64,000 nucleotides of DNA from Sphingomonas adhaesiva (GTDB taxonomy: Bacteria; Pseudomonadota; Alphaproteobacteria; Sphingomonadales; Sphingomonadaceae). Position 1 is the first letter of the stretch. Each line of letters opens with the position of its first letter. The DNA lies in the NCBI RefSeq assembly GCF_036946125.1, contig NZ_JAQIJT010000001.1, positions 1,279,307-1,343,306 on the forward strand, written 5' to 3'. Positions 25,862-34,636 of the stretch are shown piece after piece. A model generated the notes under the pieces. It saw nothing but the letters and a program-made list of their open reading frames with translations. It was not told where the DNA came from and searched no databases. The position numbers were made by a program, and so were the translations under genes.

Positions 25862-26668
25862 ATGGCAGCAGACAGGCATGTGCGTGGGTCCATTGCGTCG
25901 GTGTGGGACGTCGGCGAGAGCCTGACGCCGGGAATGCGATCGGCGTCGCGGCCGTTCCGCGTGCTGGAATTCTTCGACGAGGTGCGTCGCCCGGCGCGCG
26001 CGCGGGAGATCGCCGCGCATCTTGGGATGCCGCAGTCGACCAGTTCGGTGTTGCTCAAGGCGATGGTCGGGATCGGCTATCTCGACCATGATCCGGAGAC
26101 ACGCTGCTACCGGCCGAGCCTGCGGGTCACGCTGCTGGGGTCGTGGCGCGACAGCGGGCATCTGCGCGCCGGCGCGCTGATGACAATGCTCGAGCGGCTG
26201 GCGGAGCGAACCGGCCTGTCGGCCAGCCTGTCGAACCGCAGCGGCATATTCCTGCGCTATGTGCAGACAGTGCAGCGCGAAGATCCCGCCGTGCCGCGCA
26301 TCAAGCTGGCGGCGCGGCGCTATGCCGTCTGGAGCACCGGCGGCTTCGTGCTGATCGCCGACCTGGCCGACCGTCACATCACCCAGCTGCTGCGCCGCAC
26401 CCGCGCCGAGGACGAACCCCGCGCGGGCGAGATCGAGGTCGAGCGGATGTGGGACATGATCGCGGCGACCCGCGCCCGCGGCTGGTCGTGCGAGACGGGT
26501 CTCAGCACCGCCGGTGCCTGCGCCATCGCCCGCGCGGTGCCCGTATCGGCGACCGGCTATGGCGAGCCGCTGGCGCTGACGCTGTCGAACGGCACCGGCG
26601 ACCTCGGCCGCCCGCCCGAGCGGATCGCCGCGATCATGGCGGAGGCGATCGGGACGCTGGGGCGGTAG
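25862..26668 (+). CDS. IclR family transcriptional regulator
   Basis: This 268-residue IclR regulator has a winged HTH at about residues 24-80 (PFRVLEFFDEVRRPARAREI, then HLGMPQSTSSVLLKAMVGIG) and a C-terminal GAF-like effector domain. I took ATG 25862 rather than the earlier in-frame ATG 25826, since GGGGA precedes it and the earlier start would overlap the divergent promoter. The 59-bp divergent gap to the CoA-transferase operon suggests direct control of those five genes. Confidence 0.88.
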   Translation: MAADRHVRGSIASVWDVGESLTPGMRSASRPFRVLEFFDEVRRPARAREIAAHLGMPQSTSSVLLKAMVGIGYLDHDPETRCYRPSLRVTLLGSWRDSGHLRAGALMTMLERLAERTGLSASLSNRSGIFLRYVQTVQREDPAVPRIKLAARRYAVWSTGGFVLIADLADRHITQLLRRTRAEDEPRAGEIEVERMWDMIAATRARGWSCETGLSTAGACAIARAVPVSATGYGEPLALTLSNGTGDLGRPPERIAAIMAEAIGTLGR

Positions 26669-26682
26669 CGACGGCGCCACCG

Positions 26683-29055
26683 TCAGAACTTAACGCTGAA
26701 CTGCGCGCCGGCGGTGCGGGGCGCGCCGACGTAGCAGCGGATCGCGGTGCCGCCGGTCGCGGGATTGCGCACGCCGAGCAGGCTCTCGGCGGTCTGCGGC
26801 AGCTTGTAGGTGCAATAGTTCGTATCGGCGAGGTTGGCGCCGTAGAGCGCGATTTGCCACCGCTCGTCCGGGCCGTTCAGCGCGACGCGCGCTCCCATGA
26901 CCGAATAGGCGCTTTGCACGGTGTCGGGATCGGCATTGTCGTCCGACCCGATATTGGCGCTCGACCGGAATTGGATGTCGAACCGCGCGAGCCATGTCAG
27001 GCCGCGTCCGCCGATCGCGCCGTCATATTGCGCATAGGCATTGCCCTGCCACTTCGGCGAGAAGGTCGACCGCTTGCCCGTCAGGTCCTGCGTGCCGGTG
27101 AACGCGGGCAGGTTGGGCGCATTGCGGAAATCGAGAAACTTGGAATCGAGATAGGTGCCCGCGACCCCCAGCGTGACCGGGCGGACCGGGCGCACGCGGA
27201 ACTCGCCCTCGACGCCCTGCTGGCGCAGCGAGCCGACGTTGCGGATGGTATAGGCGATGCCGTTGAAGCCGCGGCTCTGGTAATCGTCGAGTGTGGAGCG
27301 GAAGAGGTTCACGTTGGCGAGCACCGCGCCGTCGAGGAAGCTGCTCTTCACCCCTCCTTCCCAGTTCGACACCGTCTCGGGTTGAAAGACGCGTGCCTGG
27401 CCAAGCGCCGTGGTCGACTGGGTGTTGTTGAAGCCGCCCGATTTGAAGCCGGTCGAGTAGAAGCCGTAGAGCATGACGCGGGGCAGCACCTGCCATTGCA
27501 GCCCGCCGCGCCACGTCACCTTACGGTTGGTGATCGCGAGCAGGGTCGTCTCGTCGCTGTGCAGGATCTCGGCGGCGTTGAAGCGGCGCTGGGCGAACAC
27601 GCCGTCCTTGGCATCGCGCGTCCAGCGGATGCCGCCGGTCGCCGACAGCGTGTCGGTTACATGGACCGTCGCCTGGCCGAAGGCGGCGAGGCTGCGCGTT
27701 TGCTGGGTAAAGTCGTCAGTCCCCGCGACGTCACGCGGTTGGGCGAGGCAGGCGGCGAAGCGCGTGGGCAGGACATTACGGACCAGTCCGTTGCAGTAAT
27801 CGGTCGACAGGCCGATCCGCGTCGCGATGCCGTAATCCTCCTTGTAGCCGTAGATGCCGGCGACGAAGTCGAGATGGCCGTCCAGCAACTGCCGCTCCGG
27901 TGAGACGAGTTGCAGTTCGTAGGATTGCGCCCGGCTCTCAAATACCTGCGTGCGGCTGATGAGCGGCAGCGCGGTGAAGGCGGTGTCGGTCTCCGACGGT
28001 CGACTGTACCAGTCGACATAGCTGGCGATCGCCTTGATCGCGAAGCCGCCCGCCAGATCGTAGGTCACGTCGCCGCGCGCCGACCAGACGCGATCGTCGA
28101 GCCGCCCATATTGGTAGCTCGGGCTGTTCCGGTCGAACGGGCGCCCGTCGGCGAGCGCGGGCACCACCATCGGCCCCGCGCCATCCGGGTCGAGCCGCGC
28201 CTGATAGCTGTTGTTCGCTGGCACGGTCGAGGGGATCACCTCCGACAGCGCCTGCCCGTCGCCGTAGGTGTTGTGGTAATCGGCGCGAAAGCGGACGGTC
28301 AGCCGGTCATCGGGCTGCCACAGCAGCGTGCCCCGGATCTGGTCGCTGTTGACGACGCCCAGTCGGTGCCGCTGCGGGTAGAGCGCGTGGAAATCGCCGC
28401 CGTAATGATCGGCGCTGCCTGCAATTCGGAAGCGGAGCGTATCGCTGGCGGGAAGATCGACCGCCGCTTCGGCGCGGACTTGGTCGTAGGAACCGAGCCT
28501 CAGGCTCGCGCTCATCCCGTATTCCCGTCCCGGATCGGCCGAGCGGATCGAGATCGCGCCCATCGAGGCGTTGCGGCCGAACAGAGTACCCTGCGGGCCG
28601 CGCAGCACCTCGATCGTCTGCACGTCGAGCAGGTCGCCGGTGATCGACGGCGGGCGCGGGACGTAGATGCCGTCGAGAAAGGTCGCGACGGACGGTTCCA
28701 GTGCCCCCGCCGTCGTGCTGCCGACGCCACGGATCGTCACGCGCTGGTTGGTGTTGTTCGACAGGCGGGCGATCGTCAGTCCCGGCGCGATGCGCTGCAA
28801 GCCAGTCAGCGAGGTGACGTTGGTGTTGCGCAGCGTCGCAGCCGATACCGCCGTGATCGAGATGGGCACGCGCTGGGCGCTCTCGCTGCGCTTCTGCGCG
28901 GTCACGACGATGTCGGCGGTGTCGGTTGCCGACGCCGGCACTTCCTGAGGAGGCGACATGCCGGCCGGCTGCTCCTGCGCTTCCGCAGGCGAAATGATGC
29001 CGATCCCGATGACCGCACAGCAGCAGCCACCGCGCAGCAATGCGCGCGTCCTCAT
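26683..29055 (-). CDS. TonB-dependent outer membrane receptor
   Basis: This 790-residue receptor has a signal peptide (to about residue 26, PAEAQ), the TonB box region TADIVVTAQKRSESAQRVPI (about 46-65), the plug with QTIEVLRGPQGTLFGRNASM and a full barrel ending in FSVKF. It is convergent with the IclR gene (14-bp gap) and preceded by 500 bp without a convincing gene. By position it probably serves the catabolic operons to its left, perhaps as a second route for a related substrate. The ligand is unknown. Confidence 0.92.
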   Translation of the reverse strand: MRTRALLRGGCCCAVIGIGIISPAEAQEQPAGMSPPQEVPASATDTADIVVTAQKRSESAQRVPISITAVSAATLRNTNVTSLTGLQRIAPGLTIARLSNNTNQRVTIRGVGSTTAGALEPSVATFLDGIYVPRPPSITGDLLDVQTIEVLRGPQGTLFGRNASMGAISIRSADPGREYGMSASLRLGSYDQVRAEAAVDLPASDTLRFRIAGSADHYGGDFHALYPQRHRLGVVNSDQIRGTLLWQPDDRLTVRFRADYHNTYGDGQALSEVIPSTVPANNSYQARLDPDGAGPMVVPALADGRPFDRNSPSYQYGRLDDRVWSARGDVTYDLAGGFAIKAIASYVDWYSRPSETDTAFTALPLISRTQVFESRAQSYELQLVSPERQLLDGHLDFVAGIYGYKEDYGIATRIGLSTDYCNGLVRNVLPTRFAACLAQPRDVAGTDDFTQQTRSLAAFGQATVHVTDTLSATGGIRWTRDAKDGVFAQRRFNAAEILHSDETTLLAITNRKVTWRGGLQWQVLPRVMLYGFYSTGFKSGGFNNTQSTTALGQARVFQPETVSNWEGGVKSSFLDGAVLANVNLFRSTLDDYQSRGFNGIAYTIRNVGSLRQQGVEGEFRVRPVRPVTLGVAGTYLDSKFLDFRNAPNLPAFTGTQDLTGKRSTFSPKWQGNAYAQYDGAIGGRGLTWLARFDIQFRSSANIGSDDNADPDTVQSAYSVMGARVALNGPDERWQIALYGANLADTNYCTYKLPQTAESLLGVRNPATGGTAIRCYVGAPRTAGAQFSVKF

Positions 29056-29558
29056 GGTATCGCTCTCCTTTGAAGCCCTTTGTCGCTGTTGCGATCGAGC
29101 TGGCTGATCAAAGATGCGTCATGACGAGAAGACGATCAATTACTCGCGGCAAATATCAACATGATGATTGCTGATTGGGGGTAAGCGCGCTCCTCCTTCA
29201 GCGATTCATTAGCGTCGCAGGTCGGCATGTGGTCGTTTCTACTTGGCGCGTGGTCGCGTCGTTTACCGACGAGTACCGCCGGAGACCTATACCGGGCTTC
29301 GGCTACTACTTGGTGGAGGCCGTGGCAAAGTCCGGCTTTTTCAACAGCCACGTCCGGTTGTGACACCAACTCCTTGCCCCAGCTTCTCCAAAGGTTTGCA
29401 GGGGTCAGGAACTCCGAGTCAGATTGCGGCATAGAAATTAGCTATGTGATGGCGGCGACGGACAAATGAAGCTGTGCCGGAACGTGCGGAAGCCGAGCGT
29501 CGGATGCGGCGAACGCTGGCGCCTAGGCGATGTGGTCGACAACCCGCGAGTATGTCGG
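29056..29558. other. 500-bp intergenic stretch, no convincing gene
   Basis: The right flank of the receptor gene (29056-29130) is comparatively AT-rich and probably holds its promoter. The remainder has open frames on both strands, for instance a 98-codon frame on the minus strand (29136-29432), but none has a ribosome binding site or recognisable domain. The part around 29300-29440 may be decayed coding sequence. I see no tRNA-like fold or long repeat. Confidence 0.5.
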
Positions 29559-29828
29559 TCAGCGCGGCGCGACCTGCTGGAAAGCCTTGATGACCTCATC
29601 CTGCATGACCGGCTTGGCAAGGATTGCGGCGCAGGCATGGGGACCGGTGCCGCCGGCCTTCAGATCCACGTCGGAGATGATGACATCTGGAACGAGACAG
29701 CGTGCCGCATTCAAAGCTTCGGCTTCGCTCGCTGCCGCCAGCACCGAAGTCGCGCCTTCAGCTTCGGCTATGTCGGCAACGTATTCGGCGGTAAGCGGTT
29801 CGTCATCGATCACCAGAACATGGCACAT
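29559..29828 (-). CDS. Response-regulator receiver protein, internally shortened
   Basis: This 89-residue CheY-like receiver is built around VLVIDDEPLTAEYVADIAEA (acidic pair) and VPDVIISDVDLKAGG (phosphorylatable Asp), ending with AAILAKPVMQDEVIKAFQQV (conserved Lys in AKPV). About 30 residues normally found between the phospho-Asp and the Lys (beta4/alpha4, with the Thr/Ser switch) are missing in frame: GPHAC runs directly into AAILAKPV. The ATG at 29828 is the natural start; the frame is open 18 codons further. It is divergent from a diguanylate cyclase. It could be a relic, or a decoy receiver without the normal output switch. Confidence 0.7.
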   Translation of the reverse strand: MCHVLVIDDEPLTAEYVADIAEAEGATSVLAAASEAEALNAARCLVPDVIISDVDLKAGGTGPHACAAILAKPVMQDEVIKAFQQVAPR

Positions 29829-30026
29829 GGTGTTCGCATTCCTTGCGCTATCAAGAGGCGAGAGATCGAAAAGGTCCGGCACAAGGCAGATTCCCGGTAA
29901 CCGGCATTAGACATGACCTTGATAGCAGAGGTTTGGTGTCTTCACGGCAAACCGGTCGGGGCACTGCTTCTTAACAGAAGCTGGTCCACTCATAGCCGTT
30001 ACAAACCATCAGGTTCCGGAACGATC

Positions 30027-31202
30027 ATGACTCTCGACCGAGACACCATATTGGCCGTGTCATCCTTGATCTCGCTCGTACTGGGAGCTATCCTGCTTTC
30101 GGCGCAGGTCAGGTTACGTCCGGGTGCCTGGGCGGTGTGCTGGGGTGCGGGAACGGTGATGGTCGGTCTTGCGGGTGCAGACCAGGCCCTGAAAGGTATC
30201 CTGCCGACCCCGTGGCTGGTCAGCAGCGGCAATGTGGTTGCAATCAGCGGCTACGTCTTGATCGTCCAGGGCGTCCGTCTGCTCGCGGGGCGTGCGCCGC
30301 GGTGGAAGACTTTGGCGATCGTGCTGGCGTTGATCGTACTGCCGCTGGCGCTGTCGCACGATCCTGCGGCCAAGCCATATCGGATGGCATATAACAATAC
30401 GCTGCTGATCGTCTTCGACCTACGGGTGGCATGTGAAGCGATCCGGCTTGCTCGGCGCGAGCAGCTGGGCACTGCTTGGATCATGGTTGTGCTGTTCGGC
30501 GTAACGGTGCCTTTTTCGGCGATGCGCCTTCATGTGGCGGTATCGACGATCATGGGCAGCGATACGCTGGACCATGCGCGCGTCGGTACCTGGCTTGCCG
30601 CGCTGCTCGCCGCGTTCTGGTCACTCCGCGGTGCCATACCGGCCTTGCTGATCGCGGAGCGCAGTACCCGGAACCTCGCCCGCCTTGCCCGGCACGATGC
30701 GCTTACCGGAGCGCTGAACCGCGCCGGTCTGGAGCACCTTGCTCCTGCCTTACGCGATCCGTGCGCCGTACTCCTGCTGGATATGGATCATTTCAAGACA
30801 GTCAACGATAGATACGGGCATGCGCAGGGCGACGGGGTGTTGAGACTGTTGGCCACGACCGTTTTGGAACGTCTTCCCAAAAACGGCATCTTCGCCAGGT
30901 TGGGTGGTGACGAGTTCCTGATCGTTCTGCCCGGCGCGACCGAACAGCGAGCCCGCGATGTCGCCGAAATAATCCGTTCCGGTTTCTCCGCAGCCATGTC
31001 CGTCCTGCCCTTCACGGCCCCCTTGCCGACGATCAGCATCGGGGTAACAACCGGCGACCTCCGCTCGACCTCGCTGGAAACGCTGATTTCGGTCGCGGAC
31101 ACGATGCTCTATCGATCGAAGGAGGCAGGCCGCGATCGTATCAGCAGCCAAAGTCGCTTGCCCGATGATCGTCACATCGCTCGACCGGTCGCGGCTGCCT
31201 GA
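30027..31202 (+). CDS. Membrane-bound diguanylate cyclase (GGDEF)
   Basis: The 391-residue protein makes the second messenger c-di-GMP from GTP. The N-terminal half (about residues 5-210) has six or seven hydrophobic helices. The catalytic domain starts near residue 225 (ARLARHDALTGALNRAG) and carries DMDHFKTVNDRYGHAQGD and an intact GGDEF at residues 293-297. The inhibitory RxxD I-site expected just upstream is absent: the sequence is PKNGIFAR, so product inhibition may be weak. The ATG at 30027 is followed directly by the first helix. There is no EAL domain. It is divergent from the shortened receiver protein. Confidence 0.88.
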   Translation: MTLDRDTILAVSSLISLVLGAILLSAQVRLRPGAWAVCWGAGTVMVGLAGADQALKGILPTPWLVSSGNVVAISGYVLIVQGVRLLAGRAPRWKTLAIVLALIVLPLALSHDPAAKPYRMAYNNTLLIVFDLRVACEAIRLARREQLGTAWIMVVLFGVTVPFSAMRLHVAVSTIMGSDTLDHARVGTWLAALLAAFWSLRGAIPALLIAERSTRNLARLARHDALTGALNRAGLEHLAPALRDPCAVLLLDMDHFKTVNDRYGHAQGDGVLRLLATTVLERLPKNGIFARLGGDEFLIVLPGATEQRARDVAEIIRSGFSAAMSVLPFTAPLPTISIGVTTGDLRSTSLETLISVADTMLYRSKEAGRDRISSQSRLPDDRHIARPVAAA

Positions 31203-31474
31203 ACCTCGCTTCGGAATGCTCGACGAGGATGAACGGAAAGGTCGATCTTGTGGCACATACTTCTGGTCGGGCGGCTGCCGACATTCTACCGAACCCGGCA
31301 TCGTTCATCATGGCCGGTATCCTCGGCTAACCCCACGTCAGAACTTTAGGTGTTCGCATCGCCGGCAAAGCCTTGCTCGACACCAGCGCCAAGGTGTTCG
31401 AGAAGGTGAAGGAGTGGCACCCTGAATAATTACTCGGGAGGCTACAAAAACATCATTCAAGGAGCAGAAGCGAC
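31203..31474 (+). other. Intergenic region with an unassigned coding tail
   Basis: Between the cyclase and HU genes, a frame ending at TAA (31428-31430) reads GVRIAGKALLDTSAKVFEKV followed by KEWHPE. It looks protein-like but has no start codon or ribosome binding site nearby, so it may be the 3' end of a lost gene. The HU ribosome binding site AAGGAG (31459-31464) closes the stretch. Confidence 0.35.
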
Positions 31475-31744
31475 ATGAACATTGGCGAGTTGGTCAAGGG
31501 CGTGGCTACCGCGACGGGCACTAGCGAGGCGGATGCGAAGAAAGCGGTCACCGCGGTATTCGACCAGATCGCGGCTGCCGCGGCGAAGGGCGAAGAAGTT
31601 GCCGTCCCAGGATTCGGCAAGTTTAGCGTCAAGGACCGTCCAGAGCGTCAGGGTCGCAACCCGGCGACCGGAGAAGCGATGACGATCGCGGCCTCGAAGA
31701 AGGTTTCGTTCACGGCAGCCAAGGGGCTCAAGGACAAGCTCTGA
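31475..31744 (+). CDS. HU-family DNA-binding protein
   Basis: This 89-residue histone-like protein bends and compacts DNA as a dimer. It matches HU closely: MNIGELVKGVATATGTSEAD, then FDQIAAAAAKGEEVAVPGFG, the DNA-gripping arm (ERQGRNPATGEAM) and KKVSFTAAKGLKDKL at the end. AAGGAG lies 10 nt before the ATG. It lies near the restriction-modification genes and could be a second, accessory HU copy rather than the housekeeping gene. Confidence 0.93.
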   Translation: MNIGELVKGVATATGTSEADAKKAVTAVFDQIAAAAAKGEEVAVPGFGKFSVKDRPERQGRNPATGEAMTIAASKKVSFTAAKGLKDKL

Positions 31745-31897
31745 CATGTGGGCACCGACAGGCTGACTGCCGGTGCCGCATCCCCAAGTAACGAAGCGCA
31801 CTGCCGTCCTCTCGCGCAGACGCAGTACATTCCGGCAAAAAGGTCTACCTTTCTTCCGCGCGATCGAACGCTGATGCGGCATGGTAGATGATTGGCG

Positions 31898-32305
31898 ATG
31901 GATACGCTTGAACCCGCCGCTCGGTCAGAGCGAATGCGCCGAGTCCGCGGCAAGGATACGCGGCCGGAAATGGTCGTGCGGCGGTTAGCCCATCGGCTCG
32001 GCTACCGTTTCCGCCTCCATCGCCGCGATATACCCGGCAGCCCGGACCTGGTGTTCCCGGCGCGCCGAGCGGTTATATTCGTGCATGGATGCTTCTGGCA
32101 TCAGCATGACTGTCCGCGTGGATCACGTCGCCCTTCAAGCAACGCGGCATACTGGCATCCCAAGCTCGCCCGGAACGTCGAGCGGGATGGAAAGGTGCGG
32201 CAGCAGATTGAAAACGAGGGTTGGCGTGTCCTGGTGCTGTGGGAATGCGAGATGCGGGATGTCGATCAGCTATCGCTCCGCCTGAGTAGCTTTCTCGACG
32301 TTTAA
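31898..32305 (+). CDS. vsr: Very short patch repair endonuclease (Vsr)
   Basis: This 135-residue endonuclease nicks next to T:G mismatches that arise when 5-methylcytosine deaminates. Family motifs are RSERMRRVRGKDTRPEM, GSPDLVFPARRAVIFVHGCF with the catalytic Asp, WHQHDCP (zinc and active-site His/Cys) and WRVLVLWECEM. A TTG two codons upstream is an alternative start. It converges on the nuclease gene, their stops overlapping by a few bases, and belongs with the C5 methyltransferase two genes away. This is the classic partnership that repairs mutations caused by that methyltransferase. Confidence 0.92.
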   Translation: MDTLEPAARSERMRRVRGKDTRPEMVVRRLAHRLGYRFRLHRRDIPGSPDLVFPARRAVIFVHGCFWHQHDCPRGSRRPSSNAAYWHPKLARNVERDGKVRQQIENEGWRVLVLWECEMRDVDQLSLRLSSFLDV

Positions 32306-33159
32306 ACGCGCCGGATCGGCACCATGTCCGACACCTTCTGGACCACGCCGGCGCGGCGGATCGTGGTGCGCCGCATGAGGTCGGAGTCGTTTTGCAGCAG
32401 TTCGAAATCGACGTGGTTCAATTCGGCGTCGTGGCCTTTGAAGCAGCGGTGGAACGCTGACAGCAGCTCCACACCCTCGATCGGTTGCGCTAAAACAATT
32501 GGGGCGGCGCTGGACGGCACGAGGCTCGGGAACAGGTAGATGCAGGCAGGCGGAACGCGAAAGGGGCCAATGTCGGTGAGCCGCGCTCCGTCGCCGCCGG
32601 CAACCTTGGGGCACGGGCGGCCGATCGTGCCGCACACCATGTCCCAGACGATCAGGCCGTCAACGCGCTGGTTGCGGGAGATGATATCGGCGCTCAGGCG
32701 CGTGTGGATCCCCGACCAGGCATTGCGGCGAGGATCGGCGCCGAGGTTGGTGCAGATGCTCCAGATCACGAACTCGTCGGCATCGGCCGGCCGCTCGAAT
32801 ATATTGGTGTTGTTGCCGTCTAGGCAGCCCTTGAGGTCGATGACGGCGATGCGTCCGGATGGAAGACGCACCAGGTAGTCGTTGCGGCTGGAATCATCGG
32901 TGAGGTCCCACCCGGCGATGAGGCCTTCGTCCTCCATGTGGTTGAGGACGTGTTGGACGAACTCGCGCTTGGCGCGCATCGTCGCCGAGAACTGCCCTCT
33001 TACCCGCTCGACGGCGCCGCGGAACAGGCCCGAGTTGTAGAAGTCGCGTTCGTCCAGGCCATGATCGCCGAGCCGATGCGCCTCGGTTTTCAGAACCTCG
33101 GCGAACCGCTCGATTTGCGCTCGCAGATCGCTGTTCTGCTCGCACGGTATGACGCTCAT
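32302..33159 (-). CDS. Putative type II restriction endonuclease, PD-(D/E)XK type
   Basis: The 285-residue protein is identified chiefly by context. It starts inside the stop of a C5 methyltransferase gene (ATGA overlap) and ends against vsr. A PD-(D/E)XK-like core is visible at about residues 98-120: SRNDYLVRL, then GRIAVIDLKG with an Asp-x-Lys pair. The N-terminus is helical (FAEVLKTEAHRLGDHGLDER) and a late segment contains VPPACIYLFPSLVPS. I do not recognise a named enzyme, so the recognition site is unknown. It would cut DNA unmethylated by the adjacent enzyme. Confidence 0.7.
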   Translation of the reverse strand: MSVIPCEQNSDLRAQIERFAEVLKTEAHRLGDHGLDERDFYNSGLFRGAVERVRGQFSATMRAKREFVQHVLNHMEDEGLIAGWDLTDDSSRNDYLVRLPSGRIAVIDLKGCLDGNNTNIFERPADADEFVIWSICTNLGADPRRNAWSGIHTRLSADIISRNQRVDGLIVWDMVCGTIGRPCPKVAGGDGARLTDIGPFRVPPACIYLFPSLVPSSAAPIVLAQPIEGVELLSAFHRCFKGHDAELNHVDFELLQNDSDLMRRTTIRRAGVVQKVSDMVPIRRV

Positions 33160-34301
33160 GCAGCAGCCCGTTCGGCAGCCTCCGCCAAGCCCAACAGAGG
33201 CTCTAGGATATGATGGGCGAGGTGCCGAACGACCGGCACCGCCACCCCGTCACCGGTCAGGTGGTATGCCTCATTGTAGTTGCGCGGCAGCTTGTAATCG
33301 TCGTCCAGACCCATCAGGCGCGCCGTCTCGCGCGCCGAGATCAGCCGCGACCGCACCTTTGCGCCATCGATGACGACGATCACCTGGCGGCTGGAGCCAC
33401 CGGCGGGCGTGCGCAGGCAGCCGGACACGTCATCGAAGCGAACTTCGGCGCGTTGCATCTTTTTGCCTCCCTCAACTCGCGTGCGCTTATAGACGCCCCC
33501 GACCATGCGGCGGCCTGCCCGCTTGGCGGCGTTGACCTTGGCGAGGTTGATGGGCGACATCATGCCGAGGAGCTGCTGCGTTTCCGCAGGCGTGTGCCAA
33601 GACACGCTCGACGGGTTCTCCTCAATCATGCTGGCGAACGTCGTGTTGCGTCGGTTGGGCGTCGGCATGTTCCACCACAACATGCCTTGCCGCAGCTGGG
33701 CCGGCAGCCGCTCGACCGCGCTTTGCAGGCCCCGCGTATGGAACGGCTCGATGGGCCCAGGCGCGAGCAGCGCCGGGTCGACGGTCACGTCGGCATGGAT
33801 GCCGATCACGAACAGCCGGGGACGGGAGTGCGGAAGGAAAAGGTCCGCATTGATGACCAGGGCGCCGCAGCGATAGCCCGCATCCGCGAAGGTCTGGCAG
33901 ATCGCTTCGAAATCCTTGCCCTCGTGCGAGGTCAGCGTGCCGCAGACGTTCTCGAGCGCGATCAGCTTGGGCGCTCGCCCGTCCGCAATGAGGCCACGGA
34001 TCACGTCCCAGAACGGGTAGAAGGTGCCGGAGCGTTCTCCGCGCAGTCCCGCCCCGCCCCCCGCCAGCGACAGGTCTTGGCAGGGGAATGAACCCCATAC
34101 GAGATCGGCCACGCCGGGCAGCTTGGCCGCGGTGATTTGCTTCACGTCGCCGACCGTCAGCTCGCCGCCCGTACCCCAATTGGCTTGGTAGGTGAGCCCC
34201 TTCTTGTGGTCGAAATCGTTAGCGAACAGGCAGGTCCAACCCGCCCCCAGGCCGGCGCGCGCCATGCCGCCGCCGGCGAAGAACTCGTAGAACTCAGCCA
34301 T
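33156..34301 (-). CDS. DNA (cytosine-5) methyltransferase
   Basis: This 381-residue C5-MTase protects host DNA from the linked nuclease. Motif I is YEFFAGGGMARAGL, motif IV GSFPCQDLSLAG with catalytic Cys (about residue 74), motif VI IALENVCG, motif VIII HSRPRLFVIG and motif X TGDGVAVPVVRHLAHHI. The region between VIII and X (about 190-320) is the target recognition domain and determines an unknown site. The ATG at 34301 starts the conserved domain and overlaps the RHH gene by 8 bp. Order RHH-MTase-nuclease, then convergent vsr, describes a compact R-M-V locus. Confidence 0.92.
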   Translation of the reverse strand: MAEFYEFFAGGGMARAGLGAGWTCLFANDFDHKKGLTYQANWGTGGELTVGDVKQITAAKLPGVADLVWGSFPCQDLSLAGGGAGLRGERSGTFYPFWDVIRGLIADGRAPKLIALENVCGTLTSHEGKDFEAICQTFADAGYRCGALVINADLFLPHSRPRLFVIGIHADVTVDPALLAPGPIEPFHTRGLQSAVERLPAQLRQGMLWWNMPTPNRRNTTFASMIEENPSSVSWHTPAETQQLLGMMSPINLAKVNAAKRAGRRMVGGVYKRTRVEGGKKMQRAEVRFDDVSGCLRTPAGGSSRQVIVVIDGAKVRSRLISARETARLMGLDDDYKLPRNYNEAYHLTGDGVAVPVVRHLAHHILEPLLGLAEAAERAAA

Positions 34302-34509
34302 TGGCGACCCGCCCTTCCCCGTGGCGATCGTTGGCGCTCGCCTCGCGCGCCAGCTTCTCAGCGACGGCTTCGGTGATCCAGGTGTTGCGCGAGACATTGC
34401 CGTGGCGATCGGCGCGCGCCGCGTCGATCAGGGCGAACGTCTCCGCTGACAGGCGGAGATTGATGCGATCGAGGTCGCGCACCGTGGCAGGCTTAGAAAG
34501 CATGGTCAT
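34294..34509 (-). CDS. Ribbon-helix-helix regulator of the R-M operon
   Basis: This 71-residue protein has an RHH-type core (DLDRINLRLSAETFALIDAA) followed by a second helix (VSRNTWITEAVAEKLAREA). It overlaps the methyltransferase gene by 8 bp and is first in the operon. From the ATG at 34509 the coding region begins right at a pair of palindromes, so the protein probably represses its own operon. Classical R-M controllers (C proteins) are HTH proteins; an RHH in this place is uncommon. An ATG at 34530 in the same frame would put the operator inside the gene. Confidence 0.72.
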   Translation of the reverse strand: MTMLSKPATVRDLDRINLRLSAETFALIDAARADRHGNVSRNTWITEAVAEKLAREASANDRHGEGRVANG

Positions 34510-34527
34510 GGCGCCATCGTGGCGCCA
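34509..34527. promoter_or_regulatory. Double TGGCGCCA operator at start of R-M operon
   Basis: Two identical 8-bp palindromes TGGCGCCA (34509-34516 and 34520-34527) are separated by TCG, an 11-bp centre-to-centre distance, about one helical turn. This is the geometry expected for two RHH dimers side by side. They abut the start codon of the RHH gene. A TTGCAA-like -35 and CATACT-like -10 lie upstream on the minus strand, with imperfect spacing. Confidence 0.65.
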
Positions 34528-34636
34528 CATTCTGCCTTTGTCTAGTATGTTCTACATGTGTTCCTGATTTGCAAGGCCGATCGGGCTCGCACCCATTCCC
34601 CTGCCCGGCTATGCGTTACTGAAACGTGGAGCGTGC

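Noticed and set aside
29136..29432. A 98-codon minus-strand frame between the TonB receptor and receiver genes
   Set aside because: No ribosome binding site, no recognisable domain and uneven codon use; treated as intergenic.
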